Source: Micromonosporaceae bacterium
GTDB taxonomy: Bacteria; Actinomycetota; Actinomycetes; Mycobacteriales; Micromonosporaceae
DNA length: 5,730 nt
Direction: 5' to 3'
Assembly (NCBI GenBank): GCA_019690055.1
Contig: JADGGF010000303.1
Span: 1 to 5,730 of the forward strand
Under the pieces are notes generated by a model. It ran no database searches, had not been told where the DNA came from, and saw nothing but the letters and a program-made list of their open reading frames with translations. The position numbers were made by a program, and so were the translations under genes. Shown piece by piece: positions 5,342-5,730 of this stretch. The first letter of the stretch is position 1. Every line of letters starts with the position of its first letter.

Positions 5342-5348
5342 CTGGGCT

Positions 5349-5730
5349 GTGAGCGCTGAGGTCGTCGCAACGCACATGCCCGCCGTGGTCGGGCTCGACG
5401 ATCTCGCCGCCATGAATGCCGCCGATGCTCACGGCCGCCGCTACGAGACGAGCCCGGAAGGGATTCTCTTTGTCATGCCGCCTCCGGACTCGGAGCATGC
5501 GATCATCGCCAGCCGGCTCTTCGCGTGGCTCATCCGGGCCGGCTGGCCACCGGAGCAGGTGCTGCAGGCGACCGGCATCCGGATCCCCGGGTCGGCGGTC
5601 GACGGCGGTCGCATCCCCGACCTGACCGTGTGGCGGTCACGTCCGCCTCACGGCGTGTGGCTGCCGGTCGCGGATCTGCTGCTCATCATCGAGATCATCT
5701 CGCCTGGCTCGTCGGGCATCGACGCGGTGA
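5349..5730 (+). CDS. Uma2-family (DUF820) putative restriction-endonuclease-fold protein, 5' part
   Basis: Only the first 127 codons lie in the window; the frame is open at the right edge. The residues follow the Uma2 pattern: a short N-terminal helix with DDLAAM (17-22), RYETSPEG (31-38) where the family usually has YELVDG, PPPDSEH (44-50) and a helix (51-64). Then come IPDLTVW (89-95), with the first catalytic-type Asp91, and LIIEIISPGS (112-121), with Glu115 at the E-x-x position of the PD-(D/E)XK-like core, and Asp125 after it. Uma2 proteins are numerous in actinomycetes and cyanobacteria. Their cellular role is largely unknown; the nuclease link rests on fold. The start is GTG at 5349-5351. 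ATG at 5376 (Met10) is possible, but a GAGG lies 14 bases away, so spacing is poor. The gene is divergent from gap, and its promoter region holds an inverted repeat. Confidence 0.85.
   Translation, partial: MSAEVVATHMPAVVGLDDLAAMNAADAHGRRYETSPEGILFVMPPPDSEHAIIASRLFAWLIRAGWPPEQVLQATGIRIPGSAVDGGRIPDLTVWRSRPPHGVWLPVADLLLIIEIISPGSSGIDAV

Larger units (their letters stand above)
5092..5348. other. Divergent intergenic region between gap and the Uma2 gene
   Basis: There is no convincing gene here. The operon promoter must lie here, or in a longer leader, on the minus strand; TAATCT (5170-5175) fits TANNNT but has no good -35. TTAACG (about 5245-5250, minus strand) is another AT-richer spot. The half near the Uma2 gene holds a strong inverted repeat (5297-5338). 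Confidence 0.4.

Overview
The window is high-GC, with strong G/C preference at third codon positions. It carries an RbpA-type RNA polymerase-binding protein, found only in actinobacteria, and a gap-pgk-tpiA-secG operon in actinobacterial order. I read it as an actinomycete chromosome. A Micromonosporales-like origin is a guess based on the style of RbpA and on the Uma2 gene; the genus cannot be fixed from sequence alone.

Layout from left to right. (1) Positions 2-843 look like a compact, apparently non-autonomous mobile element. Its two ends form a long, gap-free inverted repeat: 23 of 24 outer bases match, and a 15-base inner block matches perfectly at exactly mirrored positions. Inside is a small minus-strand gene of unknown function interrupted by an in-frame TGA. 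No transposase is visible. (2) Positions 844-970 are non-coding and hold hairpins downstream of rbpA. (3) rbpA lies on the minus strand at 971-1324. (4) A 368-bp intergenic region follows, with a probable operon terminator and candidate rbpA promoters. (5) The glycolytic/secretion operon, transcribed right to left, is gap (4070-5074), pgk (2874-4070), tpiA (2060-2842) and secG (1693-1941). (6) A 274-bp divergent intergenic region contains an 11-bp-arm inverted repeat. (7) The 5' part of a Uma2-family (PD-(D/E)XK-like) gene starts at 5349 on the plus strand and runs off the window.

How the genes work together: gap, pgk and tpiA encode three consecutive enzymes of lower glycolysis/gluconeogenesis (triose phosphates to 3-phosphoglycerate). 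They are tightly packed; the gap stop and pgk start share one base, which suggests translational coupling. secG encodes the small SecYEG subunit and rides at the operon end after a hairpin-rich 118-bp gap. rbpA is co-oriented further downstream but probably has its own promoter.

The parts most worth a second look are the terminal-repeat element at the left edge, with its broken cargo gene, and the Uma2 promoter region. There a TANNNT box sits seven bases before a GTG start and overlaps one arm of the inverted repeat, suggesting a leaderless, repressible transcript.
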